A stretch of 64,000 nt of DNA from Liolophura sinensis (GCF_032854445.1 NC_088302.1:18283338-18347337); one strand, 5' to 3'; shown: positions 1 to 14,000, counted from the first letter of the stretch. The notes: a model not told the origin generated them from the letters alone. A program made the numbers and translations.

Positions 1-345
1 TGGCTCATACATACCTTACATAGACATTCAATTTCTCAAGATTTCTCAGGTACTTAGTAAAATTCAACACACTGATTGACGTGGCTCATACATACCTTAC
101 ATAGACATTCAATTTCTCAAGATTTCTCAGGTACTTAGTAAAATTCAACACACTGACTGACGTGGCTCATACATACCTTACATAGACATTCAATTTCTCA
201 AGATTTCTCTGGTACTTAGTAAAATTCAACACACTGATTGACGTGGCTCATACATACCTTATATAGACATTCAATTTCTCAAGATTTCTCTGGTACTTAG
301 TAAAATTCAACCCATTGATTGACGTGGCTCATATATACCTTACAT
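1..345. repeat. 81-bp tandem repeat, about 4.2 units, cut by the window edge
   Basis: Units begin with TGGCTCATACATACCTTA at 1, 82, 163, 244 and 325, so the period is exactly 81 bp. Units differ by only a few substitutions. The array decays after about 345 and probably continues to the left of the window. No coding potential was seen. Confidence 0.95.
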
Positions 346-436
346 ATTAATCACTCTCTCTTATTCACAAAGATGTGGAAAGACCTAAAATTGTGCAAAA
401 CAAAACATGCATGCACTAACTAACTGTATTTCACTT

Positions 437-557
437 GATTTATTTATTTGATTTGCGTTTTATGCCATACTCAAAAATATTTCACTTATACAACAACGGC
501 CAGCTTCACCGTGGGAGGAAACCCTGCAGAGCCCGGGGGAAACCTACAACCATTCAC
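437..557 (-). mobile_element. SINE copy, 5'-truncated body and tail
   Basis: This is the body and ATTT-type tail of the window's main SINE family, read on the minus strand. Recognisable blocks are the TTTATTTATTTGAT tail, TTTCACTTATACAAC, GTGGGAGGAAACC and GCCCGGGGGAAACC. The tRNA-like head is missing. Divergence from better copies suggests an old insertion. Confidence 0.8.
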
Positions 558-1972
558 AGTTTTATTTCACCTCAGGTGAAATACACTTGCAGAAGGACAT
601 AAAGGCCTTAAAATGAGACGTATGTATCTGACAAAAAAAATTCATCAAACTTGAAAAACGATACTCTCTGTGTGAAGTGTGAAGTGTACAGGATAAAAAG
701 GGTTTAATTAAGTTACATTATTTTATCCACAATGAATTACAATGTATATATCCACAACATATGAAAGGATAATAATCTAAATATAGTAATTTATATACTT
801 TTTCCATTTTTTCTTTTTATTCCCATTGTTTTTTCTTCTTTTTATAGTGTGGAGTCAGAAACAAGAACATATTCCCACATCCCTGACACATGTACATACA
901 CTATGCATACACATCATCCCAAGGAAATGTCATCCTATTGAAACACGGAAAAAGTTCAGTCCTACAAAGTATTCTATCAAGCATGTCTTGTCATAAGTAT
1001 GTTCAAAACATTAAATAACAAAGTTCACATTTCCTTGGTAACACGATAAAACGGTTGTTAACATAGTGATAAACTGGTCATGTTCTCTACATTTTATTTA
1101 GATCTAACATGATTCATAACTCAGAAAACGTCTTTGTGGTTCGAACACCAGCCCTGCACTTACAAAACATTGCCATCTGAGCATTTGAAAAACTTATTTT
1201 ATACAAATATTACAACAGAGATTAGTATTCGTACACAGACGTTTTAATACACAGTGTAGCCTTTCTATAAAATGCCTCGATATTGCACACAATCAGATAT
1301 AACGCAACCCAAATCTTGTCCCCACAAAAAATCTGTGGTGTACTTTTGTGTGAGAAAAGCTAAAACTGCGAACGAATGAAGATTTTTCACCACGAAATAT
1401 ACGAAAATAATCATCATCTGTTTCATTTCCTACTGCTAGTATGTGACCCATGTGTTATTTGATATTTTAGGCTTAAGCTTTTTGACTATCACGCCAGAAT
1501 AAGCAAAAAGAAATGAATTTTTCTACGAATGATTGAACAGGTTGTAACTGGTTACACACCCTTGCGAGCGAGTTTGATTCCGAATGCACGTGTGATGTTG
1601 CTGTCGCAGCATTACTTTCACGTGTATCTGGCTTTGTCAGCAATGCAGAACACATTTTGCTCACTGTAACAGGCAAACCTCATAAAGGGATTAGCATTTG
1701 TACACTTTCAGTAAATGCTGATAACTTTAATGAGCTTATTGAATGGCTATAAAGCAAGGTGTGAAACTGCAGGGAGTGAGATTTGGTTTACCGGCATGCT
1801 GACATGTGAGAGTTAAGGTGAAACTTCATTTGAATTAATACATTGATTTAGCATGATGTACATTAAAATGGTGATCATTATTCTCCATGTGTTCCATGAG
1901 TTACTTTCAATGCAAGCATACATGAACAAATTGGATATCCAATGCGTTGTAGCTATTTTTATTTAAAAATAA
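558..1972. other. AT-rich unique non-coding DNA
   Basis: I see no gene, repeat array or recognisable element here. The short open frames look like chance and have no recognisable domain. Confidence 0.5.
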
Positions 1973-2135
1973 CTCTCCGGCCGTACGTGGGAAGGTCTGC
2001 CAGCAACCTGCGGATGGTCGTGGGCTTCCCCCGGGCTCAGTCCGGTTTCCACCCACCATAATGCTGGCCGCCGTCGTATAAGTGAAATATTCTTGAGTAC
2101 GGCGTAAAACACCAATCAAATAAAAAAAAAAAAAA
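1973..2135 (+). mobile_element. SINE copy, 5'-truncated, poly-A-like tail
   Basis: This copy has a well-preserved SINE body on the plus strand: CTCCGGCCGTACGTGGGAAG, CAACCTGCGGATGGTCGTGG, CCACCATAATGCTGGCCG and TAAGTGAAATATTCTTGAG, followed by a TCAAATAAAAAA tail. The tRNA-derived head with its A and B boxes is absent, as expected for incomplete reverse transcription. Confidence 0.9.
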
Positions 2136-2746
2136 TTAAAAATTTAAAAATAAAGTGAATGAAACTATGTTACTTGAATTCATCTTGTGGAGTTCAGATC
2201 AGCTCAGGCCTGTGATTACACGATACGAGGCTAGCTTCGCAGGATATCATTTGTAAGCCAGTGCTGAGATGCTTGTGTTCTATACATGAAAACTTGGACA
2301 CTCTAGAATACTAGATGAATCCTTAGGTAACAAAAAATCTCAGGTGTTAAGTAAACTAACAATAAGAAAACCTTTGACAAAACACATTTTGCATCAATAG
2401 AACTTCTTTTGATGTCACAATCATGACCTGTAAGACAGACTGCAGCCCTATATACCGGAACCCATGGTCATTTCATTATAGCGCGAACCTGTCCCCAAAG
2501 CGGCACACCATACTGTACTTTAATATTGTTGTATTTAGACAAACTCTCAGTATTAACATGAAAAATCAAAGAATTTATAACTCACACTACATAAACCAAT
2601 GAAATAAACCAGTTTTCGAAACTGATCCTTGGAAGTAAAACAATGAATCTGAAAAATTTCATTAATGATTTCATTATTGCATGCAGAGAAACCAACGCTT
2701 AGGAACCAGAATTTAAACAGTCTGAAGGATGTAGGCCCAAACAATT

Positions 2747-5251
2747 ATCTCTTGCTTGGCTGGTCAAGAAAGGTCAATAACCCTCACTTGGCTTTCCATG
2801 AAATGTGAATATCCCTCACTTGGCTTTTCATGAAAAGTGAATATCCCTCCCTTGGCTTTCCATGAAATGTGAATATCCCTCACTTGGCTTTTCATGAAAT
2901 GTGAATATCCCTCACTTGGCTTTTCATGAAATATGAATATCCCTCACTTGGCTTTCCATGAAATGTGAATATCCTTCACTTGTCTTTTCATGAAATGTGA
3001 ATATCCCTCACTTGGCTTTCCATGAAATGTGAATATCCCTACCTTGGCTTTTCATAAAAAGTGAATATTCCTTGCTTGGCTTTCCATGACATGTGAACAT
3101 CCCTCACTTGGCTTTCATAAAAAGTGAATAACCCTTGCTTGGCTTTTCATGAAATGTGAATATCCCTCACTTTTTTTTTTCAGAAAAAATGAATATCCCT
3201 TACTTGGCTTTTCATGAAATGTGAATACACCTTGCCTGGCCTTTCATGAAAAGTGAATAACCCCTGCTTGGCTTTTCATGAAAAGTGAATACTCCTTACT
3301 GGGCTTTTCATAAAAGATGAATATCCCTCCCTTGGCTTTTCATGAAATGTGAATATCCCTACCTTGGCTTTTCATGAAAAGTGAATATCCCTCACTTGGT
3401 TTTTCGTGAAAAGTGCATATCCCTCCCTTGGCTTTTCATGAAATGTGAATATCCCTCACTTGGCTTTTCATAAAAAGTGAATAGCCCTCGCTTGGCTTTT
3501 CATAAATTGTGAACATCCCTCACTTGGTTTTCATGAAAAGTGAATAACCCCTGCTTGGCTTTTCATGAAAAGTGAATACTCCTTACTGGGCTTTTCATAA
3601 AAGATGAATATCCCTCCCTTGGCTTTTCATGAAATGTGAATATCCCTACCTTGGCTTTTCATGAAAAGTGAATACCCCTCACTTGGTTTTTCGTGAAAAG
3701 TGCATATCCCTCCCTTGGCTTTTCATGAAATGTGAATACCCCTTGCCTGGCCTTTCATGAAAAGTGAATAGCCCTCGCTTGGCTTTTCATAAACTGTGAA
3801 TACCCCTTACTTGGTTTTCATGAAAAGTGAATAACCCCTGCTTGGCTTTTCATGAAAAGTGAATACTCCTTACTGGGCTTTTCAGAAAAGATGAATATCC
3901 CTCCCTTGGCTTTTCATGAAATGTGAATATCCCTACCTTGGCTTTTCATGAAAAGTGAATATCCCTCACTTGGTTTTTCGTGAAAAGTGCATATCCCTCC
4001 CTTGGCTTTTCATGAAATGTGAATATCCCTCACTTGGCTTTTCATAAAAAGTGAATATCCCTGGCTTGGCTTTCCATGACATGTGAACATCCCTCACTTG
4101 GCTTTCATAAAAAGTGAATAACCCTTGCTTGGCTTTTCATGAAATGTGAATATCCCTCACTTTTTTTTTTCAGAAAAAATGAATATTCCTTGCTTGGCTT
4201 TTCATGAAATGTGAATACCACTTGCCTGGCCTTTCATGAAAAGTGAATAACCCTCGCTTGGCTTTTCATGAATTGTGAATACCCCTTACTTGGTTTTCAT
4301 GAAAAGTGAATAACCCCTGCTTGGCTTTTCATGAAAAGTAAATACTCCTTACTTGGCTTTTCATAAAAGATGAATATCCCTCCCTTGGCTTTTCATGAAA
4401 GGTGAATATCCCTAACTTGTCTTTTCATGAAAAGTGAATATCCCTCCCTTGGCTTTTCATGAAAAATGAATATCCCTCCCTTGGCTTTTCATGAAAAGTG
4501 AATCCCCCCCCCCCTTGGCTTTTCATGAAAAGTGAATATCCCTCACTTGGCTTTTCATGAAAAGTGAATATCCCTCGCTTGGCTTTTCATGAAAAGTGAA
4601 TATCCCTAACTTGGCATTTCATGAAAAGTGAATATCCCTCCCTTGGCTTTTCATGAAAAGTGAATATCCCTCCCTTGGCATTTCATGAAAATTGAATATC
4701 CCTCCCTTGGCTTTTCATGAAAAGTGAATATCCCTCCCTTGGCTTTGCGTGAAAAGTGAATATCCCTCACTTGGCTTTTCATGAAAAGTGAATACCCCCA
4801 CCCCCCCTTGGCTTTTCATGAAAAGTGAATATCCCTCCCTTGGCTTTTCATGAAAAGTGAATATCCCTCCCTTGGCTTTTCATGAAAAGTGCATATCCCT
4901 CCCTTGGCTTTTCATGAAAAGTGCATATCCCTCCCTTGGCTTTTCATGAAAAGTGAATATCCCTCCCTTGGCTTTTCATGAAAAGTGAATATCCCTCACT
5001 TGGCTTTTCATGAACAGTGAATATCCCACCCTTGGCTTTTCATGAAAAGTGAATATCCCTCACTTGGCTTTTCATGAACAGTGAATATCCCTCCCTTGGC
5101 TTTTCATGAAAAGTGAATATCCCTCACTTGGCTTTTCATGAACAGTGAATATCCCTCCCTTGGCTTTTCATGAAAAGTGAATATCCCTCCCTTGGCTTTT
5201 CATGAAAAGTGAATATCCCTCCCTTGGCCTTCCATAAAAGGTGAATGATAA
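2747..5251. repeat. 32-bp minisatellite array, about 78 units, with higher-order repeats
   Basis: The consensus unit is about 32 bp, roughly TGAATATCCCTCCCTTGG followed by CTTTTCATGAAAAG. The second part is a perfect 14-bp palindrome and is kept or nearly kept in most units. Variants include ATGAAATGTG, CATAAAAAG and C-runs at 4503 and 4799. A block of nine units repeats at a period of 287 bp: AATAACCCCTGCTTGG begins at 3256, 3543 and 3830, and again at 4309. The right third (after about 4380) is more homogeneous than the left. A 62-residue frame in it is repeat translation, not a gene. Confidence 0.95.
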
Positions 5252-8200
5252 CATAATCACACCCACTCAATACTTTTGTGCATTTAATGGAAGATGATGT
5301 ACATGTACAGCACTTACCTCTCACCTGACAAAATTTAGGGAATTAAAACTTCACTATAATCATATATCCTCTATCAATTCCTATTAATTGAAGTGTTATC
5401 TGAACTTGTCTTAGACAGAAAACCACAGTTCAGAACATTTGCTCCAAACATTCATTCTAACACACACAACAGTTGTACATGTTTACATACTGAACAGTGC
5501 AAAATTTGTAAAAAAAAAACTGTAGTTTTTTCCCCCTTAAACACCCATGACAATTGTTTTCTGAAGTGAAGGGAAACAATGTGCTGTACTGTCTTAAATG
5601 AGTGACAGCATCGTAACTCAAATTTGGTCGAGTAATTTACACCAGGCTAAGACTTCCCCAAAGAATGTTTTTTGATGTCCAAATGAGATCTCAGCTTAAA
5701 CTTTTTCCCCTGGAGCAAAGTCGTGAACCAGCCACTTGTTACCTGACGCACTCTAGTTTTTGCCACTACAGGGGAGTGTTTTTGAGGGTTACGTTGAATG
5801 TCATGGACATATCTTACTCATGAGCCCTGGAGTACCCTCAGCTCAGATAAAGACTTCTCCTTTTCCTCTTAAAACCGGAATTCTCAACAAATTACCTAAA
5901 TTAAATTTAACTTGACAAAAAAAAAAAAAAAAGGATGTTGTGTCAGCCAGCAATTCATGGGAGTTCGCAATTATTTCTGTCCTCCGTTCACAGTGGGTCT
6001 AAGCCCATCAGGATAGAAAGTGTCACATAGACTGAGTCTTATAGCTTCCCTCTGTGAGTCACACCATATAAGGTGGGCCAGAGTCTATAAACACTGGTTT
6101 GTGAACTGAAAAAGTTGGAGGAGGAGAGAAAAAAGGTGTTTCCAGCTAGAAGGCCATAGAAGAATGCAATGGTTTCATCTTTTTATTATTATTATTAAAT
6201 TATAATTTTTCAAGGAATTAAATGTAACTGGTTTTTCATTTGATAATGACCTAGAACAGCACATATGCCGACAAAATATCACATTCCTTAAAGTGCCGCA
6301 TCTGTCCTAAGAGGAGCTATGCGGAAATATTAAAATGATACAATGGATACCCTAGGGAACAGAGCTAACAACAGGGCTCAGGAAGATTTATGACGAATAA
6401 CACTATTTAACTCATATAAGTGGAGAGTCCTCAAAAACAAAATCTTCGGCAGTTTCCGTAAAATTCTCCTGATGTGATGTGATAATGTTCCTTATGTAAC
6501 AATGAGTCAAGCAGATGTGACGTTGAGTAAAGCAGTTATGCTGGAATGACGTCATGGGCATTTGAAAGTGCGACGTAATTTGCTGTTAAACATTAGGGAT
6601 GGGTGACGCCAGCTGTTCTTGCATGACGTCACACCAAGCAAAATTGGAAACGACAGAAAACTTTTGTTTCCATACTATCCTCCAAAACTAGTGACAGCGG
6701 TATTAATGCTTTGCTATTTTTTAATAATTTAGGAAAGCAATTCTGACTATTTCAATCCTTATCATTTAACCCTCCTTTTAAGACATTCAGGTCTTCATAT
6801 TGTAGAAGCTCTTTAACTTTCTGATTACGGTATTTGATGTAAAAATGTCACCCATGGCTCTCAAGATTCTGAAAGATCATTTTATCTTGTACTGGAAAAT
6901 GTTTCAGAACCAAATGTAATATTTTACATCCTTCGTATTTTCCTCTACAAACACACCTTTTTGGTCAAATTTTAAGTTGGAATTCTTCTATAGCAGAACT
7001 GACAAATCTGTTACCATTGTGACAGGATAAAATACGCTGACACTACAACTTACTCATGGCGACATTTGTTTTCATTTCAAGCTGTTGTACAGGAAAAAGA
7101 ATATCAAAATTATTATCAAAACTATTATTCTTATTTCATTTTAAAATGTTTGACACATTCACATCATTAAATAAATAGTTACGGGACTCTTTCTGTCATA
7201 AAAACATACATGTGCATATATTGGCTACTGCATCGTCTTAATCATCCCCATTTAAGCTCAATGACAAATGTGTTAAATTTAAGTGAAGTCTTATTTATCA
7301 AAACACCAAAATGACAGTAAATTTCAACTTTTGATCAGGAACTAGTAGTGGCCATTTACAACAGATCTTATCCTCAAATGTGTACCAGTACATCACCATC
7401 TGCACATCTAAAGAGTTAGCTCTTAATATCAAAAGAAAACCGATCAAGAGAACTATAAACAGGCTTGAATAGATAAGAGATGAAAAAGAAAAGCCACAAA
7501 ATGATAACATCTTGAAATACAAAATTTGCATATTTGAGCAAGACAGTTACTACTTTTTTTTTTTTTTTTTTTAGTAGACAGTATTTTTTAAGCAGGTGAT
7601 CAGTATCTTGATTTCAGCTCAGCCAGGACTGTAAAGCTTAGCCCCAGATTTATACCTTTTATAGTTGACAGGTAATGACCCATGAAAAGACGTATAAAAC
7701 AAAATACCGTCAAAAAGCTTATATGTACTCTCTGGGCTATACAGAGAGCCTGCAGGTATAGAAAAGCTTTTTAAAAGTGTCTAGTGTCTGTTTAAGATTG
7801 TTATCATGTACTGCCCCACTTTACCTGAGCTAAAAGAGGTCTGAAGGGTTGTTGATTACAAATGCACAGGTATATTGCATAGTCAGGCTGTGTCTGCCCC
7901 TACTTGACTTAAGCCCTGACTGTCTGGTTCCACAAGACAATGAGGTCATGCCTGACCAAGGAAAGAGTTTATAGCCAGAGGCTGTCCAATCAACAAGGCT
8001 CTAGGGTTACGTAACCTGCAAAAGCCTGCAGCAAGTCTTAAGCACATGCTAATCTCTTAAACACCAGCTGACTGCAGATTCAAGGCGTTGAGCCTTGATA
8101 CCTGAAGCCCAGGTGAGCGGACAAATCACCTCAAGTGGCTGAAGATAGGAACTCAGCTTAATACTAGATTAGCAGACAATAACAGACATCCAAATACAGT

Positions 8201-11200
8201 TTCCTGCCATCCAGGATGCAATAGACCAAAACGTCACAAAAGCAAAAAACATCAAAAAGTCTTGGAAAAAGATGTAAACCACAAAGCACTCAACTTTCAT
8301 GAGCTTTATTTAAACCAGGAAGTCTGCAGTTGAACCTGAGCTGGGGACTTTGACAAAAAGGTCAAGAGCTTAATTCGGGTACACCTTACACACAATGCCT
8401 TAATTTCTTTTCCCAAAAACATTCTTACCAAACAAATAAACAACAGAAGATAGCAGGATCAAAGGCAGAGATTATCAAATGCATTTATATGCTCATACTG
8501 TTACATGCAACATTTAAAAAAATCTCCTACACATCATTAAATCTTAAAAGTCAACTTGGAACTCAATCTTTCATTCAAATTAACATTAACAAAAAGCATC
8601 TCAATCAGTTCTTTAAAGTCACCACCTAAGGTTAGAATTTTTAAATCCCTGACTGAAATAAAAAGCCAGATTTACACCTACAGATATATTAGACATGTTT
8701 AAAGATATTCCAGGGAATTCTGAAGTATGAGGAACATTTTTCCTTCATAATTAACTATTTACAGGGTGTCGATATTTTGTTTAAAATTTAAACGAAAACA
8801 TTTACACACCATTACAAGGAACCTGTAGCAATTCGTCATGTAAGATTTCATGGCAATTACAACATTTTGGCGTTTCACACCATGTTCCTTTCATAGATGA
8901 TAGCGATTCCAGGTTTATAGGTGGCCAAGCCACACCGTGGCCTGAAACTGCTGCCCTTCGGCAGTTGCCGATAAACACTGATCAGCAAACTTACTGCTAG
9001 CCGGATTTGCATGTCACCAAACTGTTCAAGGACCAATCAGCTGTGGGCAAGTAAAAAGAGACAATTTAGCCCTGTAACCATTTTATCAAAATGGTCATAG
9101 AAACAGAACAGCTTAACTAAACAGCAGAGTGTATTTGGTTGATGTTTGCACATATGCATATTTAACTTCATCTGTTCAGTTCATGGACTTAATTATATTT
9201 TTTAAATCACAAAATTCTGTTTCACGCAATATCTCTAGGCTCAAAAATACATCTATGGAGTCAACATTTTTTAGGGGGGGGGGGGGGGGGGGGGCAAAAG
9301 ATGAATGCTTTGGAGAAGTACATGTATACCACTAGGTGTTCGTGAGCAACATGTGGCACAACACTCAGTGCACGCACAAATGTTTCTTGGCCATAATGTC
9401 CTCACACCCTAGCTGTATTCATTGCTCAAGTTACACTGTAACTTTCAGCTAAAATAAAATATGACACCTGCATAAAGACTGTTTATGAGTCTTTCTTTGA
9501 GCACATAAATGTTCACCTATGAAACTAGTATACAGCTAATCCAATGACACTCGACAGAAAGATAACACTGAATGACCTGTCCTGTAAGTGGCTTTCAAAC
9601 AAGGTGTCAACAATACTGTATTTCACAGGTGTGAGAGCAAGGGGATTATCCTCAGGTAAAACATTTACCTGTACTGGAAAGATAGATTGGGACAGGATGA
9701 CACGGAGCACAAATCAAAACAACCTGCCGGCATTTAACCAGGTGATCAGAACGAAATGGGGGCCAGGGGCCATGTGAAGGTAGTGTATCTATATGACTGT
9801 CCAAGCAGTTCTGAGGCTTTTTACTGATTGATTGATTGCTTTTTGACAGGTGTTTACAATGGTCACCCAGCAACAGTTGCTTATCTGAGGTTTGTAGCCC
9901 GCCTTTCTTTACAGGTGCATCACTAAACAGTTCCACCAAATTTGACACAGCAGTTTGGTGATGATTGATGCAAACTTGAACTTTGCAAATAATCAATATA
10001 TTCAATCTATAACTCAGGTCTTCCTATCTGGAAACTTCACAGCGACATATAGCATTCATTTCAGGTTCTTATATGTCTAATTCCACTATTTACTGCTTAA
10101 TTTGTAGGTAGCCAAATAACACTTTTACCAAATTCAACATTTCTAACACTGTGGTATGAATCTCTTATCATTCATGTTACATCTGAAGTATATCTTTTAC
10201 AGTGTACAGCTCTAAATGGCTACAACATTCAGACACACGTCCATACTCCTCAAAGTGATACCATCCACATTATTGGCACATCTGGCGTGTTTAGTTTTGT
10301 CCATGCATGTATGTCAAATATAATTCCACAATTCATAATCATTATTACTTATAGCCTCCAATCTGTGACGCAGAAAACAAAATTTCACGAAGCGTGAGAT
10401 TACTTGTCAATCCTTACAAAAACTGAATTATATACACTGCAAAAAAAAAAAAAAAAAAAAAAAAGCCCACATCAGATCACTGCTGACCTCAGTCCACAGA
10501 TCACACTACCTTATTCAAGGCACACCTCAGATTATAAGATAAGCTTCTCTTGATAGCTTTTTTATCACCTCACTATTCTTTATTGCCACCATGCATAGAG
10601 AGGATTCAATGGTGTATTATCTTGTCTAGACTTGTTATTAAAAGGTGTAAGATTTCTGATACTTTAATACATGTATAATGCGACATAAAACTTAGAATTA
10701 GATGTAACTAATCTAAAAACTAGATAGCATATACTCACTCTGCACCTAAATAATTTGACACAATAATCTGCTTATGACAAAATAAGGTATGTTTGGTATA
10801 AAAAGGCTTAGTTTATTACATTAATTATCATTTGTCAAAAATGCAAACTCTCAAACTCAAAGGCTTTAAGCCATTATGTGCAAGGTATTTTACCAGGTTT
10901 TATGGTAAGTTTTTAAGTGCAGCAAAGGCAGTAAAGCATTTGCACACACAAGCGGGACAAAATCACAGCTTCTTCTAGTGTCCTATTATATAAACTGTCT
11001 CTGCAATCAACCTGTTCAACAACAGAGTTTTTGTCACCCTTGTTATGGCATGAGACAAGGATCAAACCTTTACCCAGACTTTTTCAACGTATTACCTGCA
11101 CAGGATAAAGATCAAAGGGAAAAAAAACACCCAGGGAGTCCTGCGACAGACGTGATACAGCAGATTTTGTCAGTGGTAAACTGACCCCAGAAGTCAGAGC

Positions 11201-12719
11201 AGTTATAAAAACCAGCCAATGTACTACATGGTGGCTTCACAAATGGTATAATACTTTCATGACTGACTGGCAGACAAAAATGTTACACATGCCACAAAAA
11301 ATTATGAGTTTTATGCAGTGCATATATTTGTATATATGTGTGTGTGTGCATAATTGCTGATAGAATTCAGGGCAGTTAGGTAGGGCAAACAAGCTAGCTG
11401 CAATAAATAATAATAATTTAATGTTTACTACACCTTAAAGGACTCAGACTTTTCCTTTCATTTTTGGGGCCTGTCTCCTTTGTTGTCATTATGACACACG
11501 TTTATGGTTATTTTCTGTCAGTATTCAAGAATTACTGAAACTAACATTTGAAGGGAATCCCTTGCAAGTGAGGAAGCACATGTTTATTATGTCCCTCCTT
11601 TCACTTACTGTCAGCCTAGTCTGCATGTTCTCTGGGTGTACTCACGGTGTAGTCTTCACGTACTACATTTGCTACTGGGCGAGGGCGGTACTGCATCAAG
11701 CTCTTCCAGGATTTCATATCTTGCCAAAGCTATCTTTCCTTTTTTGCTTTTCCTTTGACCATTTTAACAATCTGCCTATAGGCAAGGGCATATTACATCT
11801 CAACTTGTTGCAAATAGGCCAATTCTGGCAAGTTAAACAAATCAATATAAAAAGTAAAGAAAACATTTTAAAGTCCAGTTTCCTACAAGACATAGATACA
11901 AAGTATTATATTAACAATTAATAACGAATTATCATAGATTCTCTTCGGTCAAGTTGCTGGGCAACTTGGCTTTTAGATCAAATGAAAATCATCAAGTAAG
12001 AGGCAGGTATGTTTATCTGCTATATCCCACACCAATGAACAGGTTCTCATAGTTCAATGATCAGACAGTCCTGAGTTTTACCCCCTAGATCATAATAACA
12101 TGCAGGAGCAGAAGAACTTTAATGATGAAGGTGATCATGACATGGATCAAACTTTATTGCCACCATAAAACTCACCAGATTAGATTAATAGCCTTCACTG
12201 AATGTTATTAAACACATATATGCAATTCAAGTGCCTAAGAAAGCAGAGGAAATAAAGGCGTCAAAGACAGAGAACACTAGAATGAATTAAGAGACTTAAA
12301 CTGTTGTGATGTAGGTAAACACAGATACCAATATATAGTAGCTTAAATAAAAGATTAAAGAAAAAGCTCTGGGCCTTCAGGTGGACGAAATGTCTTGACA
12401 CGCTTGAAATGTCGGAAGGTGATAATGAGCGACATGTTCAGTGACCTGAGACCTATCAGGTTACCGACAGGAAATGCATTGGTAAATGTGTGAATAAGGT
12501 GTTAGGAATGACTACAGATTTCAGGTGTAATGTTACATGCTATACATCATAAAACATGTACCATAGTGACCAAGAGCAGGCTATCCACATCTAGTCAGAT
12601 AAAAAGAAAAGCTTGTTTTCAAACTTAACACCTCCTTGACCTTTCTACATAAAATGCTAAATGGAGCATTTCAAGGTACTCAGTAAAACTTACAATATTT
12701 ACACACCTAGATATAATTT
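5252..12719. other. Unique AT-rich non-coding DNA with simple-sequence runs
   Basis: No gene was recognised in these 7.5 kb. The stretch holds homopolymer runs (A near 5920, T near 7554-7572, G at about 9274-9294, A at 10441-10464) and a small CRE-rich patch listed separately. The longest open frames are a minus-strand frame near 9652-10005 (117 residues) and a plus-strand frame near 11562-11921 (119 residues). Neither has a recognisable domain, and both are within chance length for a window of this size. Confidence 0.5.
6500..6635. promoter_or_regulatory. Candidate CRE/AP-1 site cluster
   Basis: Two perfect palindromic CRE octamers TGACGTCA lie at 6547-6554 and 6624-6631. An AP-1-type TGAGTCA is at 6503-6509 and TGACG half-sites are near 6518 and 6604. 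CREB/ATF and AP-1 factors bind such sites. Function here is only inferred from clustering; no nearby gene start is visible. Confidence 0.3.
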
Positions 12720-13226
12720 TGTTTAAGACAAAACGTAAAGTAACGAAAAGCTAAAATATGAACCAAAGTTCATCATATTTACGACAAAACGTAAAGTAAA
12801 GGAAAGCTAAAATATGAACTAAGGTTCATCATATTTACGACAAAACGTTAAGTAAAGGAAAGCTGAAATATGAACTAAGGTTCATCATATTTACGACAAA
12901 ACGTTAAGTAAAGCTAAAATATGAACCAAAGTTCATCATATTTATGACAAAACGTTAAGTAAAGGAAAGCTAAAATATGAACCAAAGTTCATCATATTTA
13001 CGACAAAACGTAAAGCAAAGGAAAGCTGAAATATGAAGTAAGGTTCATCATATTTATGACAAAACGTAAAGTAAAGGAAAGCTAAAATATGAACTAAGGT
13101 TCATCATATTTACGACAAAACGTTAAGTAAAGCTAAAATATGAACCAAAGTTCATCATATTTACGACAAAACGTAAAGTAAAGGAAAGCTGAAATATGAA
13201 TTAAGGTTCATCATATTTACAACTTA
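12720..13226. repeat. 56-bp tandem repeat, about 9 units
   Basis: Successive CATCATATTTACGACA blocks are 56 bp apart, with some units shortened by loss of an AAGG-type segment. Each unit contains ACGACAAAACGTAAAGTAAA and an inverted repeat ATGAAC-n4-GTTCAT. No stable open frame is present. Confidence 0.92.
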
Positions 13227-13723
13227 AAACATTTGCGTACAAACACTTTCACTTATTTTTTCAGAGTGTTGAAAAGTGTTGAAAAGCATTCAAATATATG
13301 AGAACTCTGTAGGGCATTGTGAGCCATACATTCAGCAGACTGTCTATCTAAGAACTCTGACATCACATCACCTTTTTCTTTGCTGATGTTCACCAGAATG
13401 AAGGAATTTTTTTGAAACATTACTTCAGTAATCTTTGACTCATGGGTAAATAGAGTTATTCCAACATTCAGTGTCATGATTAGAGTTGAATAAACTTCCT
13501 GTGATGTCCGAGTTCCTAATCTCTGATAGTAAGCATGGCCCATAAATCCCACGTTAGAAGTCAAACGTTTGAGCTCTTCCGCTTTTCACAAAAATCTAAA
13601 ACAAGAATCAGGGAATCGCACCAGCTTGCCTAGAATAGCAGTCAACTAGACATTGGAATCAGAATAAAGACAAGTCTTGTGGTAGTAAAGATGTCATTGT
13701 GGGGAGTTCGTGCACAAAATTGA

Positions 13724-14000
13724 GGCAGTGGTCTTTGATGTGCAAATTGTGAACTGCATGCGCCAATGCGTGAACAATTCCAACTCTGTGAATGGCTGAG
13801 CAAATGATGAGCTATGGTAGTAAAAAAAACTTCTTTGTGGATTGTTCTAGTACCAACTCGTTAGAGTGGTCTTTGATACACAAATCGCTACCCACCATTG
13901 GCAATCCATGTACAATGGGTGGCCACTGCAGCCCTCTGATTGGCTGAGCAAATACTCAGCTGACAACATACACTGTCTGCGTGGATGGTTTAAACATTCC
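13724..14000. repeat. Diverged tandem duplication of about 140 bp
   Basis: Two neighbouring segments share AGTGGTCTTTGAT (13727 and 13865) and GGCTGAGCAAAT (13794 and 13942), with intervening similarity. The offset is 138-148 bp. It looks like an old segmental duplication or two diverged copies of one element. Confidence 0.5.

Noticed and set aside
9274-9294. G-run as a G-quadplex-type regulatory element
   Set aside because: It is a simple homopolymer, as are other G and C runs (46064, 63170); slippage is sufficient explanation.
9652-10005. 117-codon minus-strand frame as a gene
   Set aside because: No domain, overlapped by a plus-strand frame, and of a length expected by chance.
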